From positions 1 through 32,557 of the forward strand of contig NZ_NIRT01000033.1 of NCBI RefSeq assembly GCF_003207795.1: a stretch of 32,557 nucleotides of DNA, written 5' to 3'. The notes under the pieces are model-generated. The model was not told the DNA's origin. It saw nothing but the letters and a program-made list of their open reading frames with translations, and did no database searches. The position numbers and the translations under genes were made by a program. This stretch comes from Komagataeibacter nataicola. Its GTDB lineage: Bacteria > Pseudomonadota > Alphaproteobacteria > Acetobacterales > Acetobacteraceae. This document shows positions 1 through 8,827 of the stretch, one piece after another; within the stretch, counting starts at the first letter, position 1, and each line of letters starts with the position of its first letter.

Positions 1-97
1 CTCGCATACAACTGCAAAAGAATGGCACGGCTTCAGGCAGCATAAGCCGGGTCAGCCTCGGCGTTATCAGCCGCAAAATGCCCAACCCGACAGGCTG

Positions 98-274
98 CTA
101 GGTCCGGTGCCTGATGAACTGGACTCCGAGATCGATCAGCGCCGCCGCCAGCAGCAGCAGCGTCACCACGCGCAGGGCCAGCCGCAACCGGCGCTCACGC
201 GGGGTGGGGGGCAGTTCGCGCCGGTTCATGATAAAGGGCTGGCGCGGATTGCCTTGATCGGGTCGTTCAGCCAT
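98..274 (-). CDS. Small single-pass membrane protein, 58 aa, unknown function
   Basis: The minus strand reads from ATG at 274 to TAG at 98 and gives 58 residues. The N-terminal half is hydrophilic (MAERPDQGN, then RRELPPTPRERRLRLALR). One hydrophobic stretch follows (VVTLLLLAAALIDLGV), and the protein ends in a short basic tail (FIRHRT). The arginines before the hydrophobic segment suggest the N terminus stays in the cytoplasm. A GGAACAGG stretch 5' of the ATG is a weak ribosome binding site. The gene diverges from the nuclease gene at 344. I do not recognise a family. Bases 1-97, downstream of its stop, show no gene or clear terminator. Confidence 0.55.
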   Translation of the reverse strand: MAERPDQGNPRQPFIMNRRELPPTPRERRLRLALRVVTLLLLAAALIDLGVQFIRHRT

Positions 275-343
275 TGCCCTGTTCCATCAGATGTTTCATG
301 GATAAGCCACCATTTTACCAGAACAGATGGATAACACCAGAGC

Positions 344-1198
344 GTGCCCCTTCCCTTTCTCTGCCCGCGCATGACCTGGTCCGCGCTGCTGTTTTCCATG
401 GTCCTGCTGGCCACCATGCCCAACCGCGCAGCCCATGCCCAGAACTGCGCGGAACTTGGCACAGGCCAGAAACTGCCCGTGGTGGATAACCCAAAACTGG
501 CGCGTGATACGCAACTCCTGTGCAGCACCCGCTTTGCCGTGCTGTATTCCGCTTTGGCGCGTGAGCCGCTCTGGGTGGCCGAGCATCTCGACACCGCCAT
601 GATCCGCGCCGCCATGCAAACCCCGCGTGAAGGCGAATTTCACCCTGACACGCGTATTACCCCCGGCGCACGCGCGGAACTCCAGGATTACGTGCGCTCC
701 GGCTTCGATCGTGGGCACATGGCGCCCTCGGGCGACATGCCCGACCGGCAGACCCAGCAGGAAACCTTCGCGCTCTCCAACATCGTGCCCCAGCGCCCGG
801 TGCTGAACCGGGGCCGCTGGGCCGAGATCGAATCCGCGGTGCGAAACCTGGCCCTGCGCACGGGCAACCTTTACGTGGTCACCGGCCCGGCTTTTCACTC
901 AAGCAGGCTGTCGGCCATCGGGGCTGACAGGGTGCTTGTGCCCACCTCCACATGGAAAGCGGTCTATGACCCGCGCAGGCAGCAATCTGGCGTGTATGTC
1001 TGCCATAATGTGGCGCGCAGCCCCGGTTGCAGCCATGTCAGCGTGGCGGAACTGACCCATATCACCGGCGTCGATCCCTTTCCCGCGCTGCCAGCCAGCG
1101 CCAAGCAGACCTGCATGGCGCTGCCGCTTGGGCATGCCCGCACGGCCACGAAGCACGCCCGCCGCCGCAGCAAGCGGCGTGTGTATTATCGCTGGTAA
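344..1198 (+). CDS. Secreted DNA/RNA non-specific endonuclease (NucA/EndA type)
   Basis: The product is a beta-beta-alpha-metal nuclease that cleaves DNA and RNA without sequence specificity. The signature DRGH lies at residues 122-125, with His125 as expected general base, inside FDRGHMAPSGDM. The metal-binding Asn follows in PVLNRGRWAEIE (about Asn155). The N terminus has a signal peptide (hydrophobic run ending in AAHA before QN), so the enzyme should act in the periplasm or outside the cell. The start is uncertain: GTG at 344 gives an n-region containing an Arg, while the in-frame ATG at 371 removes nine residues and still leaves a signal peptide. Neither has a clear ribosome binding site. 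The C terminus is very basic (ARRRSKRRVYYRW), perhaps for nucleic-acid binding. A repeat element (1221-1300) follows 22 bases after the stop. Confidence 0.88.
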   Translation: MPLPFLCPRMTWSALLFSMVLLATMPNRAAHAQNCAELGTGQKLPVVDNPKLARDTQLLCSTRFAVLYSALAREPLWVAEHLDTAMIRAAMQTPREGEFHPDTRITPGARAELQDYVRSGFDRGHMAPSGDMPDRQTQQETFALSNIVPQRPVLNRGRWAEIESAVRNLALRTGNLYVVTGPAFHSSRLSAIGADRVLVPTSTWKAVYDPRRQQSGVYVCHNVARSPGCSHVSVAELTHITGVDPFPALPASAKQTCMALPLGHARTATKHARRRSKRRVYYRW

Positions 1199-1220
1199 GA
1201 ATGCTTTGATAAAAAACGGC

Positions 1221-1300
1221 AAAAGCTCTGGGCTGCCGCCTTTTTTCAAAAAAGCGGTGGTCCCTGAAGTTTTTTGAAAAAAGCTTCACCAAAAACTTCT
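1221..1300 (-). repeat. Dispersed palindromic repeat, copy A (long form, diverged)
   Basis: This copy is in the reverse orientation relative to the copy at 19140. It contains a degenerate outer repeat (AAAAGCTCTGGG at 1221, CCAAAAACTTCT ending at 1300), one arm around GCCGCCTTTTTTCAAAAAAGC and a second around TGAAGTTTTTTGAAAAAAGCTTCA. It lies between two plus-strand genes, 22 bases after the nuclease stop. The mismatches in the outer repeat make it the most diverged long copy in this window. Confidence 0.85.
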
Positions 1301-1359
1301 GATGGTTTGCGGGTAGGCTTTTCACCCTGCCACCGGGAAATATTCTGGATGAAGGAGAC

Positions 1360-1638
1360 ATGACCATGACCGCCCACGCCCCCAAATCTACCGCCCTCGT
1401 GCCTTTTGCCGATAACAGCGCCAGCCGCACCATTGGCGGCATGACGGTGGAAAACGGCACCGACAGCATCGCCTTCTATGGCCAGACGGATTTTAGCCGC
1501 GACAGGGCCGGACTGGCACGCGCGCAGGCCTTGCTGGCGTTCATGCAGCAGGTTGTCACGACGCTCGAGGCACAGAAAGACCTGCCCGATGCCCTGCCAC
1601 CGCGCAAACCCGCCAAGGTGGACAATCCCTTCATGTAA
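1360..1638 (+). CDS. Conserved-looking hypothetical protein, 92 aa
   Basis: A strong ribosome binding site (GAAGGAG) stands six bases before the ATG. The product is soluble, with no signal peptide or membrane segment. The N-terminal half is Ser/Thr/Ala-rich and includes TIGGMTVENGTDSIAFYG. A predicted helix follows (ARAQALLAFMQQVVTTLEAQK), and the C terminus is proline and lysine rich, ending VDNPFM. I do not recognise a family and assign no function. It is convergent with rpsI, with two hairpins between them. The good ribosome binding site and unbroken frame are the main evidence that it is a gene. Confidence 0.7.
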   Translation: MTMTAHAPKSTALVPFADNSASRTIGGMTVENGTDSIAFYGQTDFSRDRAGLARAQALLAFMQQVVTTLEAQKDLPDALPPRKPAKVDNPFM

Positions 1639-1665
1639 CAGGGCACCCACCCTTGCCAAACGCAC

Positions 1666-1699
1666 AACGGGGCCGGTCCATTGCTGGACCGACCCCGTT
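1666..1699. terminator. Hairpin between convergent genes, possibly bidirectional
   Basis: AACGGGG-CCGGTCCA at 1666-1680 pairs with TGGACCGACCCCGTT at 1685-1699, giving a stem of about 15 bp with one mismatch and a four-base loop. There is no U-run directly after it on the plus strand. It may end transcription of the 92-residue gene or back up the rpsI terminator. Confidence 0.5.
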
Positions 1700-1700
1700 G

Positions 1701-1735
1701 AAAAACCCGTTTCCCGCAGCGCAGGGCTGCGGAAA
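1701..1735 (-). terminator. Intrinsic-type terminator after rpsI
   Basis: On the minus strand, bases 1735-1710 form a hairpin (TTTCCGCAGC paired with GCTGCGGGAAA around a five-base loop). CGGGTTTTT follows at 1709-1701. It lies nine bases after the rpsI stop codon, the expected place for the terminator of the rplM-rpsI operon. Confidence 0.65.
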
Positions 1736-1743
1736 AAGCCGGA

Positions 1744-2247
1744 TCAGCGCTTGCTGAACTGGAAGGAACGGCGGGCCTTGGCGCGGCCGTACTTCTTACG
1801 TTCAACAACACGCGAATCGCGCGTCAGGAAGCCAGCGGCCTTCAGGATGCTGCGCAGCGCGGGCTCGTAGTGGGTCAGCGCACGGCTGATGCCGTGACGG
1901 ACCGCACCGGCCTGCCCGGACAGACCACCACCAACGACCGTGCAGTACACGTCGAACTGGTTGTAACGGTCAGCCACCAGGAAGGGCTGCGTGATCAGCA
2001 TGCGCAGCACGGGGCGCGCGAAGTAGGTGCCGACCGGACGGCCATTGACGATGATATCGCCCTTGCCCGGCTTGATCCACACGCGGGCCACGGCATCCTT
2101 ACGGCGGCCGGTGGCGTAGGCACGGCCCTGCGCATCGCGCTTGGCTTCGTAAACCGGGGCGGCTTCCTGCGCGGACGTCACCTGGCCGGAAGCAACGGCT
2201 TCCTTGAGGTCAGCGAGCGTGCCCGTACGTTCTTGGGTTTCAGACAT
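1744..2247 (-). CDS. rpsI: 30S ribosomal protein S9
   Basis: Small-subunit ribosomal protein S9 of 167 residues. It has the conserved [11 protein letters not shown] entry (about residues 46-56), the GRPVGTYF region, [19 protein letters not shown], and the C-terminal [24 protein letters not shown] block, given here only as landmarks; its basic tail reaches the ribosomal P site. The roughly 40-residue acidic N-terminal extension ([18 protein letters not shown]) is typical of alphaproteobacterial S9. It is the second gene of the L13-S9 operon, with five bases between the rplM stop and its ATG. Confidence 0.98.
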   Translation of the reverse strand: MSETQERTGTLADLKEAVASGQVTSAQEAAPVYEAKRDAQGRAYATGRRKDAVARVWIKPGKGDIIVNGRPVGTYFARPVLRMLITQPFLVADRYNQFDVYCTVVGGGLSGQAGAVRHGISRALTHYEPALRSILKAAGFLTRDSRVVERKKYGRAKARRSFQFSKR

Positions 2248-2252
2248 ATGGT

Positions 2253-2735
2253 TCAGCCCCCGACCTTCTGGGTGTTGACGGCATTCTTGCGGTTGAGCGA
2301 TGCAACATCGAGAACCTGCGGCTTCTGCCCCTCATGCGGGTGCTCGGCGCCAGCATAGACATACAGGTGCTTCATCTGCGCGCGCTGCAGCGGGCCGCGC
2401 GTAATCATGCGCTCGATGGCCTTGCGCACGACATGGCCGGGGTTCTTGCCGGTCAGGCGCTGGGTGATGGTGCGCTCCTTGATCCCGCCGGGGTAGCCGG
2501 TGTGATAATGGAACAGCTTCTGGTCAACCTTGTTGCCGGTCAGGCGAACCTTCTCGGCGTTGATGATGACGATATTGTCGCCACAATCAACGTGCGGGGT
2601 GAACTGCGGCTTGTGCTTGCCGCGCAGGCGCTGGGCAACGATGGCGGCCAGACGGCCAAGAACGAGGCCTTCGGCGTCGATCAGGGTCCAGCCACGCGTC
2701 ACCTCGGCGGGCTTCAGCGAAAGTGTGGTCTTCAT
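2253..2735 (-). CDS. rplM: 50S ribosomal protein L13
   Basis: Large-subunit protein L13, 160 residues. Recognised by [15 protein letters not shown] near residues 16-30, [18 protein letters not shown] near 52-69, the YHTGYPGG motif, and the conserved C-terminal [16 protein letters not shown]. It is first in the rplM-rpsI operon, an order conserved across bacteria. The promoter-like boxes at 2780-2809 lie 45 to 74 bases upstream of its ATG. Confidence 0.98.
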   Translation of the reverse strand: MKTTLSLKPAEVTRGWTLIDAEGLVLGRLAAIVAQRLRGKHKPQFTPHVDCGDNIVIINAEKVRLTGNKVDQKLFHYHTGYPGGIKERTITQRLTGKNPGHVVRKAIERMITRGPLQRAQMKHLYVYAGAEHPHEGQKPQVLDVASLNRKNAVNTQKVGG

Positions 2736-2779
2736 GGATCTAGTGTTCCGTCCAGTAATGTAGCGGTAACAGGTGGCGC

Positions 2780-2809
2780 GTTATCAGCCGCATCATGTGC
2801 AAACGTCAA
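2780..2809 (-). promoter_or_regulatory. Probable sigma-70 promoter of rplM-rpsI
   Basis: On the minus strand, TTGACG (2809-2804) is followed by an 18-base spacer and GATAAC (2785-2780). This matches the -35 box at five of six positions and the -10 box at four of six. The position, about 45 bases upstream of the rplM ATG, fits a ribosomal protein promoter. Read by eye only. Confidence 0.5.
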
Positions 2810-2857
2810 GCACATAATCCCTCTCAGGCGGCATTTTTCCGCTAAAAAATCGTGTGT

Positions 2858-2871
2858 GGTATCATGATACC
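2858..2871. promoter_or_regulatory. Perfect 14-bp palindrome, candidate operator
   Basis: GGTATCATGATACC is its own reverse complement. It lies in the divergent intergenic region between rplM (minus) and the gene starting at 2967 (plus), 49 bases upstream of the presumed rplM -35 box and 95 bases before the plus-strand gene. A dimeric regulator could bind here, but no regulator gene adjoins it and the binding protein is unknown. Confidence 0.4.
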
Positions 2872-2910
2872 GCCATCTTTCGCATCACGACCTTCCCACG
2901 GGCGATTGCC

Positions 2911-2932
2911 GAGGAGGGGCACAATGCGATAG
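2911..2932 (+). other. Two-codon minigene with strong ribosome binding site
   Basis: GAGGAGG at 2911-2917 is a near-perfect Shine-Dalgarno sequence. Six bases later comes ATG CGA TAG (2924-2932), an open reading frame of only Met-Arg. It is not in frame with the gene at 2967, whose GTG start has no comparable ribosome binding site. It could be a regulatory start-stop in the leader of that gene, or chance in GC-rich DNA. Confidence 0.3.
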
Positions 2933-2966
2933 CAGTCAGTTCACGGTCATTACGGATATCAGCCTC

Positions 2967-4313
2967 GTGAAGAAACTCTATCCCGCCATTCCCCTGCTTG
3001 TACTGGTGCTGCTGGTTGGCAGCTGGGGGGTGCATCACTTTGCCCAGCACAGGCTTGAAGCCGGCATAGCCGACTTCCGCGCCTCCATCGGGCCGAATGC
3101 CACGTTCAGCTACGCCACGGCCCGGCCGCGCACGCTGGCGCGCGGCGCGCATTTCACGGCCGTCACCTACCACAACCCCGCCATGACGCTGATCGCGGCT
3201 GACGTGCGGCTCGGCGGGCTGACCGGCAACAACGTGCAGGGCGAGAAGATCGGCAGCATCGTGCTGCGCGATGTCAAGATCATGACCCAGACCAGCTCCA
3301 TCTCGCTCGACGAGGTGGACCTGCACAACCTGGTCCTGCCCAATACCGACCGTGCGAGCGCTGATTCCAGCCGCCCGCTCGGCTTCGATTCCCTCGTGCT
3401 GGATCAGGGCACGTTCACCAACATGCACCTGGCCATTCCCGCCAGCCAGACCGATGTGACCGTCGCCCACATGACCGTGGACCAGTACGGGATGGGCCGC
3501 GCCTCGCATCTCGATCTCGACCGGCTGGCCACCCAGATCAACCTCACGCCCACGCGCCGCATCTCGGTCGATCACATCAAGATCGACGGGCCGGATTTTG
3601 CCAGCGAGGTCGCGAGTCTGATCCAGTCGGGCCACCTGATCCATGAAAGCCATCCGCATACGATGGACCTCAGGAAGGTGGAGATCGACAGCACCCACCC
3701 CATGCTCCAGATCGACCATGTCGCCACCTCCAGCTTCTCCACCGCGACGGAGGACAAGATGGACACGACCCTGAGCAACTTCATGCTGTGGTCCACCGGC
3801 ACGGATAACCAGACGATTCTCAATGCGTTCGGCTATGACCATTTCAACGGCAACATCCACATCAACAGCACCAGCGACCGCAGTGCCGGGCGCGTGCATC
3901 TTGAACCGATGACCATCGAGTCGGCCGACATGGGCAACCTGACCGTGGTGGCCGAGCTGGACCAGATTCCCTTTGATGACATGGCCATCATCCCCGAGAC
4001 CGCGCGCATCGTTTCCGCCGCCATGACATGGGAGGACCACTCCCTGGCCGCCCATGTGCTGGCCGGACTGGCCAAAAGCCGCGATACCGACCCCGAAATC
4101 TACCGCCAGAACCTGCTGGCCTCGCTGGCCTCCTCCGATGACGCCTCGCTGCGCGCCATGGGCCGGTTCCTGCAATCGCCGCAGGACCACCCGCTGCAGA
4201 TCGCGCTGCGCCCGATGAAGCCGGTCAACCTGATGATGCTCGGTGTGGCCCTGTCGATGGCGGGCGACCCGTCGGTCGCGGCCCCGCTGGGCCTGACCAT
4301 TTCCACGCCCTGA
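2967..4313 (+). CDS. Membrane-anchored periplasmic protein, YdgA/DUF945-like or AsmA-like
   Basis: 448 residues. The N terminus (MKK, then a hydrophobic stretch at about residues 5-20, YPAIPLLVLVLLVGSWGV) is a membrane anchor or uncleaved signal. The rest is a long soluble region predicted to lie in the periplasm, with repeated beta-strand-like patterns (IGSIVLRDVKI, LDEVDLHNLVLPN, DHIKIDGPDFASEV, LRKVEIDSTHPMLQIDHV). The basic anchor plus large beta-rich domain resembles the YdgA/DUF945 or AsmA-like families, but I cannot confirm either. The start is GTG with no good ribosome binding site. Its stop overlaps the ATG of the next gene (TGATG), so the two are probably translationally coupled. 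Confidence 0.65.
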   Translation: MKKLYPAIPLLVLVLLVGSWGVHHFAQHRLEAGIADFRASIGPNATFSYATARPRTLARGAHFTAVTYHNPAMTLIAADVRLGGLTGNNVQGEKIGSIVLRDVKIMTQTSSISLDEVDLHNLVLPNTDRASADSSRPLGFDSLVLDQGTFTNMHLAIPASQTDVTVAHMTVDQYGMGRASHLDLDRLATQINLTPTRRISVDHIKIDGPDFASEVASLIQSGHLIHESHPHTMDLRKVEIDSTHPMLQIDHVATSSFSTATEDKMDTTLSNFMLWSTGTDNQTILNAFGYDHFNGNIHINSTSDRSAGRVHLEPMTIESADMGNLTVVAELDQIPFDDMAIIPETARIVSAAMTWEDHSLAAHVLAGLAKSRDTDPEIYRQNLLASLASSDDASLRAMGRFLQSPQDHPLQIALRPMKPVNLMMLGVALSMAGDPSVAAPLGLTISTP

Positions 4314-5179
4314 TGCCCCGCTCCGGCCCCGTGCATGTCATCGGGGCCAATGGCCGCTCGGGGCTGGCGCTGTGCCGGGCGCTGCGGGCCGGGGGGCGCA
4401 ATGTCGTGCCCATCGTGCGCGATACGGCGCGCTGGCAGGCAGCCCGCCTGCCCATTCCCGCCCGGCTGGCCGACCTTGCGCATGACCCCGCCCGCCTGCG
4501 CCACGCCCTGCATGACGCCACCACCATTGTGCTGACCGCCCATGCCCGCCACCTGCCCGCAGTGCTGGCCACAGCCCCCCCGCAGGCGCGAATCGTGGCC
4601 CTGGGCAGCACGCGCATCTTTACCCGCTGGCCCGATGCCCATGCGCGCGGCGTGCTTGAGGGTGCTCAGGCGCTGGCAGGCTCAGGCCGCGACGGCGTGC
4701 TGCTGCACCCCACCATGATCTATGGCGCAACGGGCGAGAACAATGTGCAGCGCCTGGCGGCCCTGATGCGCCGCCTGCCGGTGCTGCCGCTACCGGGCGG
4801 CGGGCGCGCGCGGCTCCAGCCCATCTGGCAGGGTGACGTCACCCGTGCGCTGCTCGCCGCCATCGGGCGCGCGTGGCATGGGCCGCATAGTCTGGTTATC
4901 GCAGGGGGGGATCAGGTCAGCTACCGGGACTTCACGCGCATGGTAGCCGTGGCCGCCGGACTGGGGCCGCGGCCGGTGCTGCCGGTGCCGAGTGCCGTGC
5001 TGATGGCGCTGGCGCGGCTCAGGCTGCCGGGGCTGCCCACCATTACGCCCGCCGAGATCCGGCGGCTTCAGGAAGACAAGATTTTCGATATTGCCCCCAT
5101 GCACGCGCAGCTCGGGCTTATGCCCCTGCCGCTGGCGGCGGGGCTTGCCCGTACGTTCGGGGTAGGGGCCTTTTGCTGA
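4313..5179 (+). CDS. Rossmann-fold NAD(P)-binding protein (atypical SDR/epimerase family)
   Basis: 288 residues. The N terminus holds a dinucleotide-binding motif after the first strand (VHVIGANGRSGLALCRAL, Gly-x-x-Gly-x-x-Gly type, residues 8-16). Later features fit an extended short-chain dehydrogenase or NmrA-like fold: ARIVALGSTRIFTRW, LHPTMIYGATGENNVQRL, QPIWQGDVTRALL and LVIAGGDQVSYRDF. A canonical Tyr-x-x-x-Lys active site is not evident, so it may bind NAD(P) without classic SDR catalysis, like the atypical SDRs related to the complex I subunit NDUFA9. The ATG overlaps the stop of the preceding envelope gene (TGATG). The last codons lie inside a terminator-like inverted repeat. Confidence 0.75.
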   Translation: MPRSGPVHVIGANGRSGLALCRALRAGGRNVVPIVRDTARWQAARLPIPARLADLAHDPARLRHALHDATTIVLTAHARHLPAVLATAPPQARIVALGSTRIFTRWPDAHARGVLEGAQALAGSGRDGVLLHPTMIYGATGENNVQRLAALMRRLPVLPLPGGGRARLQPIWQGDVTRALLAAIGRAWHGPHSLVIAGGDQVSYRDFTRMVAVAAGLGPRPVLPVPSAVLMALARLRLPGLPTITPAEIRRLQEDKIFDIAPMHAQLGLMPLPLAAGLARTFGVGAFC

Positions 5180-5224
5180 AACGCGACAGAAGACAAAGCC
5201 TTCCGGGGGAGGCTTCAGCAAAAG
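5170..5224 (+). terminator. Nested inverted repeat at the 3' end of the SDR-like gene
   Basis: CTTTTGCTGAA (5170-5180) is matched by TTCAGCAAAAG (5214-5224), a perfect 11-bp inverted repeat. Inside lies a second hairpin, AAGCCTTCC (5196-5204) against GGAGGCTT (5208-5215), which overlaps the outer arm, so the two folds compete. The TGA stop of the upstream gene (5177-5179) sits inside the left arm. It separates this gene from the minus-strand tRNA-His gene. Confidence 0.5.
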
Positions 5225-5252
5225 ATCTCTGATTTTTCAGGGAAATACGGGT

Positions 5253-5329
5253 TGGGGCGAACGACGGGGCTCGAACCCGCGACCACCGGTACCACAAACC
5301 GGCGCTCTACCAACTGAGCTACGTCCGCC
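5253..5329 (-). tRNA. tRNA-His (anticodon GTG)
   Basis: On the minus strand the sequence begins GGCGGACGTAGCTCAG. It has a D-arm, an anticodon loop TTGTGGT (anticodon GUG, His), a T-arm with GGTTCGAGCC, and ends CGTTCGCCCCA. Counting from the T-arm places the first G as the extra G-1 that pairs with C73, the identity element of tRNA-His, and the 3' CCA is encoded (5255-5253). All stems pair with only G-U wobbles. Confidence 0.96.
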
Positions 5330-5372
5330 ACAACTGGAGCGGTTATTTAGAGAAGCCGGACAGACCCGTCAA

Positions 5373-7062
<1,690 letters not shown>

Positions 7063-7184
7063 GGGTTGGCCTGCAAACATGGGTCTCATGGCGGCTGGCC
7101 TATCGACAGCGGCCTTGCGTTTCCGTAACCATAACCGCCGCGCCGCATGGAACCGCACACCAAAGTCAGGACAGGTAATTAACA

Positions 7185-8645
7185 ATGGCAAAAAAAGCAC
7201 AGGCTTCAGCCTCGGTTTCCACACCGTCGCATTCTGCTGAAGCCATCGCGAAGGTTTTTGAGATCATCAAGGAAAACGCGGTCGAGATGGTTGACCTGCG
7301 TTTCACCGATCCGCGTGGCAAGTGGCACCACACCACCCAGTACGTCACCACGATCGAGGATGACACCTTCCGCGAAGGCTTCATGTTCGATGGCTCCTCC
7401 ATCGCGGGGTGGAAAGCCATCAACGAAAGCGACATGATCCTGTTGCCTGACCCGACCACCGCGGTGATGGACCCGTTCTCCGCCAAGCCGCAGCTGATCC
7501 TGATCTGCGATATCGTGGAGCCCTCCACCGGGCAGTTCTACAACCGCGATCCCCGCGCCACCGCCAAGCTGGCCGAGCAGTACCTCAAGTCGACCGGCCT
7601 GGGTGATACCGCCTTCTTCGGCCCCGAAGCCGAATTCTTCATCTTTGACAGCGTGCGTTTTGGCACCGGCCCGAACTTCGGCACCTACGAGCTCGAAAGC
7701 ATCGAAGGCCCCGGCGCGTCGCTCAAGGATTACCCCGAGGGCAACATGGGCCACCGTCCGGGTGTCAAGGGCGGTTACTTCCCCGTGGCCCCGGTTGACA
7801 GCGAAGGCGACCTGCGCGCCGAAATGCTGACCACCATGGGCGAGATGGGCCTGCCCATCGAGAAGCACCACCACGAAGTGGCGCAGTCGCAGCACGAGCT
7901 GGGCACCAAGTTCGACACGCTGGTCCGCTCCGCCGACTTCATGCAGATCTACAAGTACTGCGTGCACAACGTCGCCCATTCCTACGGCAAGACGGCAACC
8001 TTCATGCCCAAGCCGATCTATGGCGATAACGGCTCTGGCATGCATGTGCACCAGTCCATCTGGCGCAACGGCAAGCCCACCTTTGGCGGCAACGGCTATG
8101 CCGACCTGTCCGATGAGGCGCTGTACTACATCGGCGGCATCATCAAGCACGCCAAGGCGCTCAACGCCTTCACCAACCCGTCCACCAACTCCTACAAGCG
8201 TCTGATCCCGGGCTTCGAGGCCCCCGTGCTGCTGGCCTATTCCGCCCGCAACCGTTCCGCCTCGTGCCGCATTCCGTATGCGACCAGCCCGAAGGCGAAG
8301 CGCGTCGAGGTCCGCTTCCCCGATCCGACCGCGAACCCCTACCTCGCCTTTGCCGCCATGCTTATGGCCGGCCTCGACGGCATCAAGAACAAGATCCACC
8401 CCGGCGATGCCATGGACAAGGATCTGTACGACCTGCCGCCCGAGGAACTGAAGCAGATCCCGACCGTGGCCGGCTCGCTGCGTGAAGCCCTGACCGCGCT
8501 GGAAGCCGATTACGAGTTCCTGCTCGCCGGTGGCGTGTTCACCAAGGACCAGATCGAGAGCTACTGTGAAGTGAAGTGGCAGGAAGTCTACAAGTTCGAG
8601 CACACGCCGCACCCGGCCGAGTTCGAGATGTACTACTCCGTCTGA
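7185..8645 (+). CDS. glnA: Glutamine synthetase type I
   Basis: Dodecameric GSI enzyme (glutamate + ammonia + ATP to glutamine), 486 residues including about 17 extra at the N terminus compared with enterobacterial GlnA. Signatures: FDGSSIAGW (68-76), [10 protein letters not shown] (146-155), [14 protein letters not shown] (280-293), [17 protein letters not shown] (331-347), and [10 protein letters not shown] (412-421), where Tyr415 is the adenylylation site. Its presence implies control by adenylyltransferase GlnE. It is downstream of glnB with a weak GGACAGG ribosome binding site, and a strong terminator follows at 8677. Confidence 0.98.
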   Translation: MAKKAQASASVSTPSHSAEAIAKVFEIIKENAVEMVDLRFTDPRGKWHHTTQYVTTIEDDTFREGFMFDGSSIAGWKAINESDMILLPDPTTAVMDPFSAKPQLILICDIVEPSTGQFYNRDPRATAKLAEQYLKSTGLGDTAFFGPEAEFFIFDSVRFGTGPNFGTYELESIEGPGASLKDYPEGNMGHRPGVKGGYFPVAPVDSEGDLRAEMLTTMGEMGLPIEKHHHEVAQSQHELGTKFDTLVRSADFMQIYKYCVHNVAHSYGKTATFMPKPIYGDNGSGMHVHQSIWRNGKPTFGGNGYADLSDEALYYIGGIIKHAKALNAFTNPSTNSYKRLIPGFEAPVLLAYSARNRSASCRIPYATSPKAKRVEVRFPDPTANPYLAFAAMLMAGLDGIKNKIHPGDAMDKDLYDLPPEELKQIPTVAGSLREALTALEADYEFLLAGGVFTKDQIESYCEVKWQEVYKFEHTPHPAEFEMYYSV

Positions 8646-8676
8646 TCCTGCCCCCTACGGGGAACAGAGCCGACAT

Positions 8677-8714
8677 GAAAAGCGCCGGAACCTTACGGGT
8701 TCCGGCGCTTTTTT
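8677..8714 (+). terminator. Rho-independent terminator of glnBA
   Basis: AAAAGCGCCGGAACC is paired with GGTTCCGGCGCTTTT around a short loop (TTAC), a stem of about 14 bp with a U-run of six. It lies about 30 bases after the glnA stop. The A-tract on the 5' side may make it work in both directions. Confidence 0.9.
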
Positions 8715-8827
8715 CATGTCCGGCCTCACGGCCACGCGCACGTTTGCTCGATTGCGTGGTCCGCGCACTGGTCGCAGCCGCCATATCGCCTACACCTTGG
8801 GAGCCTCCATCAGCGCAAGGACAGACC

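Noticed and set aside
2862-4190. A 442-residue minus-strand frame
   Set aside because: It is antisense to the 448-residue envelope gene, is His/Gly/Arg/Asp rich without fold-like patterning, and has no ribosome binding site. The plus frame has a membrane anchor and coupling to the next gene.
7063-7184. Sigma-54 promoter upstream of glnA
   Set aside because: A GG-N10-GC spacing occurs (TGGCCTATCGACAGC), but the -12 element lacks TTGC and the match is poor.
7206-8612. A 468-residue minus-strand frame opposite glnA
   Set aside because: It is the shadow of a strongly conserved gene; the composition (Gly/His/Val/Arg rich) is typical of antisense GC-rich frames.
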